A DNA stretch of 64,000 bases from positions 7,130,001 to 7,194,000 of the forward strand of contig OU452210.1 in assembly GCA_911728435.2 (NCBI GenBank). The letters run 5' to 3'. Shown here one piece after another: positions 44,681-56,435 of the stretch. The translations under genes and the position numbers were made by a program. How positions within the stretch are numbered: position 1 is the first letter of the stretch; each line of letters opens with the position of its first letter. The notes under the pieces are model-generated. The model was not told the DNA's origin. It worked only from the letters and a program-made list of their open reading frames with translations, and made no database searches. The DNA comes from Apoderus coryli. Taxonomy: Eukaryota > Arthropoda > Insecta > Coleoptera > Attelabidae.

Positions 44681-47590
44681 GTAAGAAATGTTTTGTATGC
44701 AGAGTGACATGATTTGCAATCGATTGAGCCTAATATTATTATACAAAACCACTAGTTTTCAAAATTATTAATTTATTTTTAGTAAGACAAAAATAATATA
44801 AAACTTTATTCCCGCTTAAGTTAATTTTCTTTATAAATTGACTGGCTAATAATACAAGTTATGTAATAAATGTGTTCAAAATAATTTTTAAAAAGCTATT
44901 AAAAATCTAAAACCTCCAGCTGTTATGAAGAACTAAGACTTGCCAACCTTTGCTTGAAGAAATTTATTGCTTTTTCAATTAATGATTGACTTCTAATCAG
45001 GTGCAGCGACTTTGAACTAACCAAGAATCATAAGTGCTTCATAAAAATTAGGTCAATAGTGTCATTTGACCCGATCTAATTTATTTAGTTATTTATTTTT
45101 CAGTTCTACTGTTTCCTCACAAACTTTTATCTAAAATTCGGGATTTCATTTAAAAGGAGATGCAACTGGAGGCAAAAAAAACTGACGTATTAATAATATG
45201 GATAGGAAGTAGCTAATTGTCTCTGTCAATACACACGCATTATCAGCCCCAATGCAATGGTGCCAACGTATGCCAATTTCAAGGGTTTAGGAATTTATTA
45301 TATGTTCATGATTGCTTCGGAAGAAATTTTGATCGCACCTTGTACATGCGAACAAATGCAAATTATTTGTGTGATCTTTATGTTCCTCCGCCACTGCATA
45401 TTGCGCCTAAAAGGGAATTTAATTAAGTAAAATTACAGTCCTTGTACTTTAATTATGTTAGTATCAGAGTTTTTACGGCAAATCCTGTAGGGGTGTCCCC
45501 GTCATTTCACACCATACTGAAGTAAGGGTTATGCGAGGTGGGGGAGGTTGCAACTATGCAGTTCAACGATCAAAAGATATGTTTGAAAGGCGCATCATGT
45601 ATATATATTTTGCGCTTCTTTCGTTGACTAAGAATATTTTATATGCTTTTTTTTTCTTTTTGAATTAGGTAGGCATGCTTACTTACCTACATGTCATTTC
45701 TAGAAGGCTAGTAAAAATGCCTTGTTATTGTATAAGTATGTAGGAATATGTAAGTAGGTATTTAGACATACAGGATGATGAAGACAGCGGCCTATAATAT
45801 ATAATACGTATTTACAAATGATTTTGAGAGAGTCAGCTGATATTTGAAGGAATGTTCACAAAATATTGCTTTACTGATCAGCCTCATTCATTTTTCTTTG
45901 TATAAAGTGAGTAATAATTGCATAAATTGCAAATATCAGAAAAATGTCGATTAGATCATAGTATACTGTTACTGTACATATCTGTGGCCTTGGGCGTGAT
46001 CACGTCGTATATAGATATACGTTTGATAACATAACAAATTCTTTAGAGCAATTTTACGTGAGCGCGGTTAAACTAAGACTAAACGATATAATTGTGTACG
46101 CGCGTTATATACTTGCCATTCCGATCCACGTGGTGAGAGATGGAGGGAGGTGACGTCATTAATTGAAGAGCTTGGCGGCAAAAGGTAAAAAGCCACATGT
46201 CGCAATTTTAAATACTGATGTTGCTTATTGCCGTTTGTGCAAAATATTCAATATAATATTTTAATCGTAAAAGGAAATTTACAAACTACGACAAAACACC
46301 TATGATCTAATTATGAAAGATTAAACACAGATCACTTGCTTTCATTAAGAACAACAGTGAAAGATAGTTTTCTCATTTTTATGAGAAGTGTGGCTTGTTA
46401 CCTTTTTCCGCCAAGCGCTTCAATTACTCTATGTCAAATGGGGAATGAAAATTTCTATCCACTCTCTGATTTTACGCTAGTAAAAGAAGGATGTGTTGAA
46501 AATCAACTTGGAATTTTCTAATAAAATCTTGAGTCCGGTTTCTACAAAATGTTCGATGATTACTGATTCCTATTCATTTTTTATATATAATTTTGTGATT
46601 ATTTTGCACTTTTAAAATGTAATACTAAACATCTAATTTGTTGTAATAAAAAATCTTGATGTGCTACAATTTTGTTGTAATAGAAAAGTAAAAGAAAATC
46701 GTTTGACGTCAAAATTGCTTTACTTTTATCTCTATCTAAAGGGTGTCTATGTATGCAACCCCTATAGAATTCCACACATGCATCAACTCTCAACTGGCTA
46801 ATGGGCCTACTGAACTGATTTCCACTTACAACCCCAGCTAATTACGATTTACTGATAGATTTTAAAGATTTTTATTGTCTTCAATTAGGGGTGAAAATCT
46901 ATTAGCGAAATTAAGGATTTAAAAAACGATCCTTTTTAAATCTTTTAGATGCTAGGGCTAAGTTAGGAAATTTGGTAAATTTTGCGTTATTCTAAACTAA
47001 AGTTAAGGTTTATTCTGTTTTTTTTTTTAGTTTTATGCATCAATTAACAATTAAATTAGGTAATTTTTTGTAAAAAAATACAATTATTTATTGGATTGAT
47101 AAATTTGATAAAAGTAAATTTCCATAAAACAACTGCAGTCAAGGACTATTATTTTGGTAAAATAATGTTCAGCATACATCTTTTCAGTTATTGACCGTAT
47201 ATTCAGATGTAAAAATTTGGGTTTGATATATTCATATTAATGAAAAATATATGTAGGAGTATTGTGTCCAAAAAGGGGAAAAATAAATGAAAAAACTGGA
47301 AAATTCTTTAAGACAATTTTTAAATCTGATTAAATATTGTAAGGTAAAATTTATGGAACATTTTTGAAAAAAACCTCTAATGGAAAGGTATTTGAAAGAA
47401 AAAATTGGCAAACAATTAGAATTTTAAGGAACAAGCATTTTTCACTTGTAAGAAAATAGGAAAACATCGTATAGCAAGGCATGTAACGGTTATGAGTAAA
47501 CTATCAAACTTACTCCTCATCGTATCGGTGATGACCTTAAACTTGCACCAAAGAAACGAATATGTTTAAGTGATCCGCTATATTACTTAC
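44681..47590. other. Unassigned AT-rich DNA
   Basis: Frames at 45217-45426 and 46305-46521 are open and balanced in composition (for example LLYVHDCFGRNFDRTLYMR), but have no convincing splice sites or family. A minus-strand donor-like TAG-GTAAGTAAGC (rc near 45685) has no open exon behind it. No transposon protein was recognised. Confidence 0.3.
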
Positions 47591-47780
47591 GATTGAAGTC
47601 ACATACATATTTTTCAGGATGGGTCCAAATCTGGACATCCGAATCATTTTGAATTAAATAAATGTAATACTGTTCTAGTTGTTCTCCATGATTAGTGGAT
47701 AATTTCGGTCTATACTCGTCAGTTTGGGTTAAAGGATAGCTTTGTTTGTTTAAGGCTTTTTCTCTGGAACATATCATTTT
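47591..47780 (-). CDS. Candidate internal exon
   Basis: A minus-strand open segment of 190 bp is bounded by TAG at 47781-47782 and a strong donor, CAATC followed by GTAAGTAA, at 47590. The frame reads EKALNKQSYPLTQTDEYRPK at its start and later DVQIWTHPEKYVCDF, a well-mixed composition unlike the hydrophobic noise frames. The acceptor's pyrimidine tract is weak. The phase does not follow directly from the exon at 48885-48998, so at least one other exon or a different gene would be needed. A transposon origin is possible and no family was recognised. Confidence 0.3.
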
Positions 47781-48296
47781 CTAACAGATTTATCTGTTTA
47801 GCAATCACATCAAGATTGGGTGAACCTTTAACTTTGAAAAGCTTACGTTTTAAAAAACGGCTTAAAAACGCCGATAGGAATGTCATTCATTCAATATTAC
47901 AATATATTTGATTTTCCAACAAATTTAATTTATTAAAGTTCCACAATGATATAACAACTATTGAAACATTAGTATATCTAAAAAGACTCTTAATTTATAA
48001 TTATTTTTATTTTAATACTATTAATTTGACATGAATCTGGCAGAATTGTTTTTAAATGACACAAGTTGACACATTTGGCATTCGAATATATCAATTTTAC
48101 CGTCGTCGCACCATCTAGGTTTTGTGCTTCTGCGTTTAACGACAATTAAAAAAAAATCATCGTATGCCTGTTGGTCTATTTGTTAATGTTGAGGATTAGT
48201 AATCGTAAGGTTGTGAATTCAAAACTGAACAATGGAACTTCTTTTATTATTATTGAAATTGTAGCCTGTCTGGACATATTGTTATCTGACACTGTC
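47781..48296. other. Unassigned AT-rich DNA
   Basis: A degenerate tRNA-like string (GGTTGTGAATTCAAAACTG) lies near 48212-48230 but does not fold convincingly. Nothing else was recognised. Confidence 0.3.
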
Positions 48297-48530
48297 ATGA
48301 TATGAATTTACGATTATCGTAAAGCGCGGAAAATTCTAAACATTTTGATATATTATGCCAAATAGCCAAAAAATTGTGCGAAATGTATAAAAAAAGATAA
48401 TAAGTATTTGACGTGACGAATGTTATTATAAACAAAATGCCCACCAAACACGGATGCTCAAAATGTCAACTTTCTTTCATTAATAGAGATGCAAGAAATG
48501 TATCGATATATACGATTCCATCTCAATTTC
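48297..48530 (-). repeat. Dispersed repeat D3, copy B
   Basis: This is the reverse-orientation partner of 13848-14090. ATTAATAGAGATGCAAGAAA, TATTTGACGTGACGAATGTT and AAAGCGCGGAAAATTC are shared in reverse. No terminal inverted repeat is obvious. Confidence 0.75.
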
Positions 48531-48884
48531 GAAGCGTATATTAGTACAAAAAAATAATATTACAAGCCATGCCACATATTTTCAAGGTCGAACTATTAGC
48601 TCTCGAGGACTGCAACTGAATCTATTAGTCGCCTGTATTATTAACAAAGCACATACATAGTCGCCACTAAATTTATTAATCCACAAACACTCCTCAAAAT
48701 ATCAAGAAAGGGGCATGTTTTGGAGACAATTATTCATCATCATCATAAATTGAAGATTACAATGAGGCTGATGATAGAGAATTGTCTATCCAACACATAT
48801 TCCAGTCCAGTTCAATAAAATTTTTGAAAGTTTAAAAATTATTAATTTTGAAAATATATATGAATATGTAGGTATATCACTTAC
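48531..48884. other. Unassigned AT-rich DNA, probably intronic
   Basis: No feature was recognised between repeat D3 and the exon candidate. Confidence 0.3.
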
Positions 48885-48998
48885 CATGATCAAAAAGGAA
48901 GCTAGTTTTAGTTAGTGCATGTGCTGCCGGTGGTAATCCTGGTATCGAGAATGTATAGGCACCATTGCTGTTAAAATTGGCACCAAACAGTGGGCCTA
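48885..48998 (-). CDS. Probable host internal exon, 114 bp, phase 1-1
   Basis: On the minus strand a textbook acceptor (CCTGTTTATTATTTGTTTCAG) precedes the segment, and a textbook donor (CATG followed by GTAAGTG) follows it. Only one frame is open. It begins with two bases of a split codon, encodes 37 residues and leaves one base, so the exon is symmetric and could be skipped without shifting the frame. The peptide starts GPLFGANFNSNGAYTFSIPG and continues with a Pro/Ala-rich piece, then KTSFLFDH. Its codon use and GC content are higher than in the surroundings. It is not a transposon motif. The gene was not identified. Confidence 0.6.
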
Positions 48999-49000
48999 CT

Positions 49001-49930
49001 GAAACAAATAATAAACAGGATAGTTGAAATATATTCAAAATAATAATCTGAATCGCAAACTCTGTTGTGTTTACTTATTATATTTCACGGATTAACAAGG
49101 ATCGATTTTTAAATGTCAGTTCAAGCCCCATGTAGAGCATAAAACTCGCAACTGCTAAGGTAAAAAGTTAGGGTAGCGTTTAATTTTGTTTACATTAACT
49201 CGACGGGGACAGGGATAATTAAAAATGTTTTTTCTCTCTCAAAAGAAATTAAATCACAAAAATAATCTAATTCGACTAATTTGGTGTAATATTCAAGTAA
49301 GCTAAAATTAATTATATAAATATCATTGTATAAGGACATTGCTTGAACTGATGCAAATTTTTAAGGAACGATAAAAGATACGTAAAGCATTACTTTTCAT
49401 AATTTGGAACAAAAACTGCATAAGTACTGTGGTATTGAAATACAAACTGCTTATATACAATGTATGCAAAGTAATAAGTTCTTAAATGAATGAACACAGA
49501 TCAAAGGCACATTGCACAAAGGAGCTGTATACATACGTTATACTCGTATTAATAAGCTTTGTACTATATGCATACTTCACATTATTTGATACAGCATGTC
49601 CTTTTACAGGATGTGGTGTTTTTAAATTTGCCTTTTTGTGACTAATTGTACCTATACCATATTTTACATGAAATAAATAACAATATTCTAGAAATCCGGA
49701 ACTTTGTGAGTTACTGAACTAGTTCGGAACTAACCCGCGATTAAAGCTAGTAAATAAAATAATTACAAGAAAAAACTGTTTAATAAATATTAATTTAACG
49801 ATTCCCTACTAAATTAAAGTTGGGATTGCACGTAGTACGAAGTTGAATAATTTCTTGCACACAATCTTTTGCGAACTTTAAGGTAAAATTATTTATTCAT
49901 AGTCTAAGAAAACTAAGAAAACAATTAACG
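49001..49930. other. Unassigned AT-rich DNA
   Basis: No feature was recognised. A good acceptor-like TGTCCTTTTACAG ends at about 49610 but the frames after it close within 40 bases. Confidence 0.3.
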
Positions 49931-49934
49931 ACGT

Positions 49935-50165
49935 TGATGTGCTTTTTGAACCGTAGCTCTGTAACATCGACTGTGAAATCTGCAGTTGCTATTGTTACTT
50001 ATGTGACCAGGATAAGGTAATGGAAATGAGACTTTGCTCAATCTGTCGGAGATATGTGCATGAGGAAATCGTTGGTCTTACCAAAGAAGATAAGCAACAT
50101 GGATTTCTAAAAAAGATTTTGGCAATGTTTATCTGGATTTTTTTAAATGTTTTAATATTACTCAT
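49935..50165 (+). pseudogene. Cys-rich remnant, probably a transposase C-terminus
   Basis: The plus strand reads CYLCDQDKVMEMRLCSICRR followed by YVHEEIVGLTKEDKQHGF. The CxxC...CxxC...H spacing resembles the zinc-binding tail found at the end of several insect transposases (pogo and piggyBac types). There is a stop upstream and the frame runs into hydrophobic AT-rich sequence downstream. The family is not certain. Confidence 0.3.
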
Positions 50166-50389
50166 ATATTTTTAACACTAGAAATATGCATTAACCTATT
50201 GCGGTCGTATTTGCGTCAGTGGTTCCGAATAAGACACCTTGTTAGTTTTTTATTAAACTAATTTTTTAATAAATTTTATGAATATATTGACACTGTAGGT
50301 GGTTCCAATATATCGTTCAGGCCTCAAATAATTCTATCAGAACAAGAATTGTAAAAATACACAAGTCACAAGTTAGGTGGGCCATAATA

Positions 50390-50425
50390 TTAGTTCTTAT
50401 GCAAATAAAGTGCTTATTATTATTA
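50390..50425 (+). mobile_element. LINE 3' tail
   Basis: GCAAATAAAGTGC is followed by TTATTATTATTATG, the same plan as the tails at 5591-5614 and 11622-11655 (reverse). No RT is readable upstream. Confidence 0.4.
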
Positions 50426-50885
50426 TGTCAGTTTTTCAAAAAATCAAATTAGCTATAACAGCTACATGCGTATGTTCAATTAGCTAGCTCTTAAAGCCTT
50501 CTGCACCATTTGAACATTTCAAGATGTCCTTGAGTGTATGGCATATAAAAAAATTGCTAAGACGTTGAATGATATATTGTTGTTAGGAAATGAGTTGATT
50601 GAATAGGTATCTTTAAGTAGTTGAGTAGGATTTTTGAGAATTTTTTAAATAGGGATACCTAAACACCTATTCAGCCATACTATTTTTCATTTTTTTGGTT
50701 TACTCTGATTTTGATGGATAAATTAAATTAATTACAAAAATATTGTTTCGCATTTAATTAATAACGACTCTTAAGTTCCGCCTCTGTTTATTTATTGGAA
50801 AAGTTGAAGTTTTTTATTTTTGAAATTGACAAGTTATTGCAAATGTGTTTATACCTTGAATATTTACTTTCATCCATACAAATTC
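50426..50885. other. Unassigned AT-rich DNA
   Basis: No gene was recognised before the hAT remnant. Confidence 0.3.
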
Positions 50886-50889
50886 AAAA

Positions 50890-51600
50890 TGGTGCACCCA
50901 CTTTTACATGATGACCCCGACCGAATACTAGAATTCTGTGAAAATATGTCGAATGAAATTAACCAACGACCAGACTACATAAAAAACAATTAACGAAAAT
51001 TGATACCATCCTTTACATCACCAAATTTAATTTATTGAAAATTCATTGGGTTCCTGAAACACAATATGAATTTCCCTTTTCAATTTCTACCAAACGACGA
51101 CGCGAGGAACGAAGACGTCCAAAATGCGCTAATTTATAAAAAAAAATTTGAATGGCTAGGTTTTTCGGAAGAAAAGAAAGGCCTCTTTTGTAAATACTGT
51201 GCAGATTTTCTCTACGAAACACTAGTTGGCACATCGCAATGTTCAATACCACAAAAATTGGATAAATTTCCAATGAAAAATTTTGAAAGACTTATTGGAA
51301 AGGACGGCGACCTTATTCGCCATGAATACACGAAATATCATACAGAATCAACCCATTATTTTATTTTTGTATCAGTTTTGTTTGTTTCGAATTGTTTAGT
51401 TTCTTTTAATCTACCTATAAAAAAGTTAACAAACGTATTTTTTTTAATTTTAACTCAATGTTCCTCGTCATGCCTGATCAATAACATATTTTGATAATCG
51501 TACGTGAAAATTGACAATTTTTTTACAAGCATATTGAATATAGTTTAAGATTTGACCTTTCGAGAAGCGCCCCCCAAGTTGGAACCTAAAGCCGCCACTA
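50890..51600 (+). mobile_element. hAT-type element remnant with zinc-finger domain and 3' TIR
   Basis: The plus strand first reads MVHPLLHDDPDRILEFCENM. After a shift comes NFPFQFLPNDDARNEDVQNA, then YKKKFEWLGFSEEKKGLFCK and the continuation YC...H, the TTF-type zinc finger at the N-terminus of one group of hAT transposases. The 142-codon frame 51066-51494 ends in T-rich sequence without the RNase-H-like catalytic domain. The right terminus is GGAACCTAAAGCCGCCACTA, ending at 51600, the inverse of a hAT-like end starting TAGTGGCGGC. It is a deletion derivative, and the left terminus was not found. Confidence 0.65.
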
Positions 51601-52968
51601 CTCACGACATTTGATTTTTTTGTAGGGGAGGTACTTGAAATCTAAGGTTTACGCTACAGCAACTGACAGTATTGACATTTTGACTAGCACTGTATAAGTT
51701 AATGCAAATGTCATATTAACTATAAGAATTTAGTTTCAATTTATAAAAAAAATTCACAAGATGAATATATCAATGTTTTTATTCCATGCCAACTTGAATC
51801 CATCACTCTAATCACGTAAATTTGTATGTCATGCTACTGATGACGGAATAGTCTTTCCGAAACCAGTCTGGCATTAATGCTATCCCTACGAATTAGCATA
51901 GATGTAAAGAATTTTGTAGAGCAGACGTCGTTTGATTTAAGTTATCCAAATATTCATGAATTGAATATGCATTTTTGGTCTCTCTGTATTTGCCTACCTT
52001 AATACCGTAATACATTTTCATCAGAAATTAATTAAAATCTTGAAGTTGCGCCTATGTTTTCAATTGCAATGTTATATAGCAATAATTTATTTTCATATGT
52101 AACAACCAGTATGTTTAGATCTGTAGCTACAAGACTGCGGCACTCAGTAACGTGTATCTTGCATTCTGCAGACCGAAAACCTGTAGACAACTTATTTATG
52201 TTTGAATTGTTTTCAAAATGCCGACGCTTTCCCACTACTGTTATGTTCTTTGTAGTTTTGGACTCGTCGATGGTAGAAAATTCTAAAAAGTTCTTCAAAC
52301 AATTTTACGGAATCTTGTAAAGTCACGAAACCACAAAATCGAAGAGGTTATTTTCTATTTAGCCTTCCGCAATGTGTATATTGCAGAATTTTTATAAATG
52401 CTTGGAATTGGCACTACATCGCGACCCGTATATACATATAGGTACGGCATTTTACGTTTGAGAATCCTTTTTTGCTCTACCGACTGCCATGGGTGGGGAC
52501 ATATGAACTTATATTCAAATTAACCCTTCTTATAATATACCTATACTAATCATTTGCCAAGAAGTCAGTTTATCTTTAAATTTTCAGAATGTCTCAAAAT
52601 AAATAATTGTTTAGTATTAGCCTAGGTAATAGAGCAGAGGAAATCTTTACTAAACATATATTGTTTGGCAAATTGATCTGTAATAGCGCGGCGTCGGTAA
52701 GGGGAATGCAGTTGTAATAAAACATGGCTGATTTCATTCATGCAATTTCCAGCGGCGTGCGTTGTAAAAGTTTAGTAATAATTAATAAACATTTATGTGT
52801 TACTAAAAAATTTAAATTAATGAAAAGTTCTTCACGTGTTTGGTAAAAGCACCTACTGCTATTAAGCTTGCTTTAAGTCACGTTTAGAAACTATAATTAA
52901 CTGTTTTAAATATTTCGATTAAATATAACGATGATAATTAGTATTACTTTATAGAAGGTGGCAATCTG
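51601..52968. other. Unassigned DNA with overlapping frames at 52032-52320
   Basis: Both strands are open over nearly the same 267 bp at 52032-52320, with compositions unlike AT noise (for example KLSTGFRSAECKIHVTECRS on the minus strand). No family was recognised; an unrecognised transposon fragment is the likeliest explanation. The rest is plain AT-rich DNA. Confidence 0.3.
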
Positions 52969-52969
52969 T

Positions 52970-53450
52970 TAGATTTCGTCAACTTGAGCATCATCGTTAT
53001 CATCAGTCTCGCTGTCGTCATTTTGCCCTAAAGTTATTATAATGTGCTCAATTTCCTCCAAAATTCTTCTTCCAACTCCTTAACATGTCGGCAAAAACTA
53101 TTCCAATCATTACTGGGTATTAAAAACTTCTTTTAATTTAGTTAGGTTGAAATTTCCGGTTGTATTGCGGGTTCTTATATATTTAATTTAAGTTTTGCGT
53201 AAGTTAACTCTATTGGGTTTAACTCGCACATATACGGAGGCGTTCTAAGAGATGTTTTTTTGAATCGAACTAGATACCCTGATTTTTTTAGCCAATAAAG
53301 TTGCATATTTTTGTTCCTTTTAAATGATATACGAGACTTGATAGTTTTAGTTTTAGAAATATCAAAAATAGAGAACGGTATTGAAAAATTTATTGTTCCG
53401 CGGATTTTTAGACACTGTAATTTTGGTATAGTATTAACTTCTGTCACGAT
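52970..53450 (-). pseudogene. IS630/Tc1-like DDE_3 transposase C-terminal remnant
   Basis: The minus strand reads LRTPPYMCELNPIELTYAKL, the hallmark PPYxCxLNPIExxWxxxK of DDE_3 transposases. The conserved Glu is kept, while the preceding Asp-containing His/Asp pair is Cys-Glu. Downstream in another frame comes EIEHIIITLGQNDDSETDDN, the acidic C-terminal tail typical of this insect family. The catalytic Asp region further upstream is unreadable. Confidence 0.75.
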
Positions 53451-54085
53451 TATGTTGTTAATCTTTAAAATACCAAAATTCTAAGTAGATTCAATAAAAG
53501 TTTCCAGTTTTGATGCCTTAATAAACAACAAACAATTTGTAAGCGTATCCGTATTTCTACAAGAACAAAGAAAAATTGTTTTGAACACTAAAGTAACAGA
53601 ACACTAAATATACAATAATAATTTGATATAATATTTGATAATATTGCAACTCATACACGACAACAAAAGTATAAATAATAACACCACTCTGCCACTGGGT
53701 GATTCAATATTACTACGAGGGGCGGCAACAATTGCGGGGAAGAACTCAGTTTCCACCAATTGCGACTTGAACACCCGCATGGCGACAAAACGTGCGAGGG
53801 TCTACGCACCAATTAGGATCATTCAGGCGGCGTCTAACCACCTATTTCACGTGGTATTGCCGATTTTACAGAAGATCGTAATTTATTTTCCCTATTTTAA
53901 TATTCAGTGGTAAAAATTTTAGTTATTAAATAAAAATAAAACAAACAACCACTTAAAAATGCTGAGCTTTTTTCATTATTATTATTATTGGTAATTGTAT
54001 AAAATCGATTTTCAAGAACTATAGATAATTTTGGCAATATAGGATTTTTTTGTCCGCATTCCTTTCGTTGTCACAGATTCGTTTG
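53451..54085. other. Unassigned DNA with a GC-rich part at 53690-53850
   Basis: The frame at 53635-53913 covers a GC-rich block of about 160 bp (CACTGGGTGATTC to GGCGGCGTCTAAC) that stands out from AT-rich flanks. It may be the untranslated or coding part of a younger transposon, but no motif was found. A short ATT repeat follows near 53970. Confidence 0.3.
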
Positions 54086-54087
54086 CC

Positions 54088-54345
54088 AAGCATTATTAAA
54101 AACCGCTGAAAGTGACACCTTTAGCTCGGGTACATGAATCCAATCTTTTCCTGATTGACTAGCGAACTCTCTCAATAATACCAGGGTCGTTCCTAATCCA
54201 ATTACACCCAGCAATAATGCTATTCCTTAGGTCCTCCACATTTTCCACAGGAGTATAGTAAACTAAGGAGTTCCGCTGGCCCTACATGAAAAAATCCAGT
54301 GGCTTTAAATCCGGGGACCATGCAGGCCATAAGTGAGGTCCACCC
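54088..54345 (-). pseudogene. DUF4817-type mariner transposase C-terminus
   Basis: On the minus strand, moving through several frames, one reads WPAWSPDLKPLDFFMWG with the third catalytic Asp (PLDFF). Next come SLVYYTPVENVEDLRNSI, NWIRNDPGIIERVRQSIR and KRLDSCTRAKGVTFSGF. The usual HFEHLL ending is altered to TFSGF. The remainder of the transposase is absent. The left neighbour in transcription is the end of another transposon (54336-54385). Confidence 0.78.
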
Positions 54346-54385
54346 CCCCTCAGCAAAATCCTAGATCCGCCCCCGAACTAGTGGT
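54336..54385. mobile_element. Transposon terminus with G/C runs
   Basis: CCCCCCCTCAGCAAAATCC and TAGATCCGCCCCCG abut the mariner remnant. The inverse, CGGGGGCGGATCTAGGATTT, resembles hAT-type ends of the GGCGGATCxAGG kind. The rest of the element is not visible. Confidence 0.3.
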
Positions 54386-55656
54386 TATCTTGAGAAATTG
54401 TTAAAAATCATTGGCGTACGTAAGAACAAATCCATCAAACAACTTTGTTATTTTTTAATTTGGATTCGTGGAAAATTGTTACTGGTCGCACTTCCGTACC
54501 AGTTTTTTCTTAACAGTCAGGCTTAGGCATTGCCTTATAGTTTTAGACAAGACAAGAAGATCGTCGATAGTCATTTTCTTTTTCCGCGTTTGACAACTAA
54601 TAAACTATGGTTGCCTAAATCCATCATCCCGTTGTTTAAATAATAAGAATTTATCATCTTTTTCGGACAACCTGTAGAATTTATAGAATCTATAACATTT
54701 ATTTGTATTAATTAAATAACTAATTCAATTAGTTTAACTGCATTTTGAAAACCATTTACAAAACATCACATACGCATACAATGCTCTTAGGTAGCTACGA
54801 GTATAATAATGTTATGCTGGAACCGCGTTAAGGGAAAGAACGAGATCAAGGTATTCAGTTGATGGCAATCCTAATGTTCTTTTCTGTCTCTAATTGATTT
54901 ATGAAAGAGAATTGTACGATTTGTCGGCGACTTCCAAACAGTACATTCGTCCTCTTAACATATATTTTTTTGTTTCTTTTTCAACACCGGGTTTCTTCTT
55001 TTGTATATAGCCCGCGGTATAAAATATGCATTCCTAACAGCAAAGTCTTTTATATAATAATGATTCTACAACTATTTGCCAGCTTTCCAGTTTTTGTCTA
55101 TATTTAAAATTAGTTATTTGACGCCTGCCATATTAATAGCAGTGGTAAACTGCGCTTCAGTGCTTTAAGTTATATATAATAATAATAAATACATTGTAGA
55201 AATATACATTTTTCGGTTCAAAATAATGACATTGAAATCTGTGTTAGCCGTACGTTGTATCTGTCATCGAGAAAACAATATAACAATTCAGAATATAACT
55301 GTAAAAGTGATTTTACTGGGTATTTGGCCATAAACTTGAAAATATTTATTGCTTAATTACAATAAATCAAGATTTATATTGTAAAAATGCTATTATTTAG
55401 TAAGTCTTACTTGAGCTGGATTGAAAACAGTTAAAAACAAGTAATTTGCTTAAGTAGGTACCTTAAATAATTATGACTGCAAATGATATTGTATTATGCT
55501 ATACAGGATATCCAAAAAAGCGGATCTCGCTCAATTGTGGATTTATGCTTCAAAATTAAAGTAGGTGTAACTTAAAAATGCCTTCCTGTATTCAGGGTGT
55601 GGCATAGAAGTATTCCGTCGTCATTTAGATTTTTTTAAAACAACACATCCTATATA
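54386..55656. other. Unassigned AT-rich DNA with CAGGG-like ends near 55502 and 55594
   Basis: TATACAGGATATCCAAAAAA and ATTCAGGGTGTGGCATAG mark two further degenerate mariner-type termini. No coding sequence was recognised. Confidence 0.3.
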
Positions 55657-56410
55657 CAGGGTTATTCACGCAATACGACAGGGAATAGTGTGGCTAAACT
55701 ATTTAATTTCCTAAAAGTTTTATTCGTGGGTTCGATAAAAATGATTTAATATTTGTCAAGAGTCAGCCATGAGAATTTGACAAACCATATATTTAAACAA
55801 TAACATAATAAATAAATAAATTTTTAACTTAAATTAAATAACAAGATATACATACATAAGTACTGATAAATTTTATAATAAATGTTCAAAATGATAGGAC
55901 TCTAGGCACATTTCAATATATTTCTTAAATCCTTCAACAACTTTAACCTGGTGTAACACTTCTAAATGCTTCGATTATTTTGTGCTCTTTCATCTCCTCT
56001 ATTAAAAAAGTTTTCATTTTCGATTATTTTGTTCCTGCCCATGTACAAAATTCAACACGATTTAAAATCAATATTGAAAAGTTCTTGATGCAGTTGCACT
56101 GTGTTTGGGTGGTATCTTTTGTTAAATTGCCCAAACAGTCTCTCGAAGACCGCTTTTTTGGGATGATTTTGCGCCGGGAATCTTTGAGCGTAAACTCGCG
56201 ATGCCAGTAAAGCGTTTTTGGACCATTCTCCCAGAATAAAAATCATTTCTATGCTTTCTCCTTTTTTGATTAAAAACTGTTTTATGAAAAATTCCCAACT
56301 CTTAGGTAAGAATTTTCAACAGACTATTTGACAGTAAATATCAAATTAAAAAAAATGTATTCTGTCTTCTCAAATTCTCATGGCTGACTTGATAAATATT
56401 ATAATTTTGA
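55657..56410 (-). mobile_element. Mariner deletion derivative, N- and C-terminal parts
   Basis: TA and CAGGGTTATTCACGCAATAC at 55657 form the 3' terminus. The subterminal block TCAGCCATGAGAATTTGA recurs inverted at 56371-56400, so both end regions are present. The minus strand encodes the N-terminal HTH (MIFILGEWSKNALLASRVYA, then QRFPAQNHPKKAVFERL). In another frame, further on, are the transposase tail VVEGFKKYIEMCLESYHFEH and LL-stop. The catalytic core between is deleted. Confidence 0.8.
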
Positions 56411-56435
56411 AAATTCTTTCTATTATTACCAATAT

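Noticed and set aside
45217..45426. Open frame with soluble-protein composition as an exon
   Set aside because: No pyrimidine tract before it and no donor; the terminal stop would need an acceptor that is not convincing.
48190..48240. Third tRNA-like copy next to repeat D3
   Set aside because: Box B is disrupted and no stems pair; similarity to the SINE copies is not convincing.
52032..52320. Overlapping 88-codon frames on both strands as a gene
   Set aside because: No motif, start context or splice signals on either strand; kept only as an unassigned segment.
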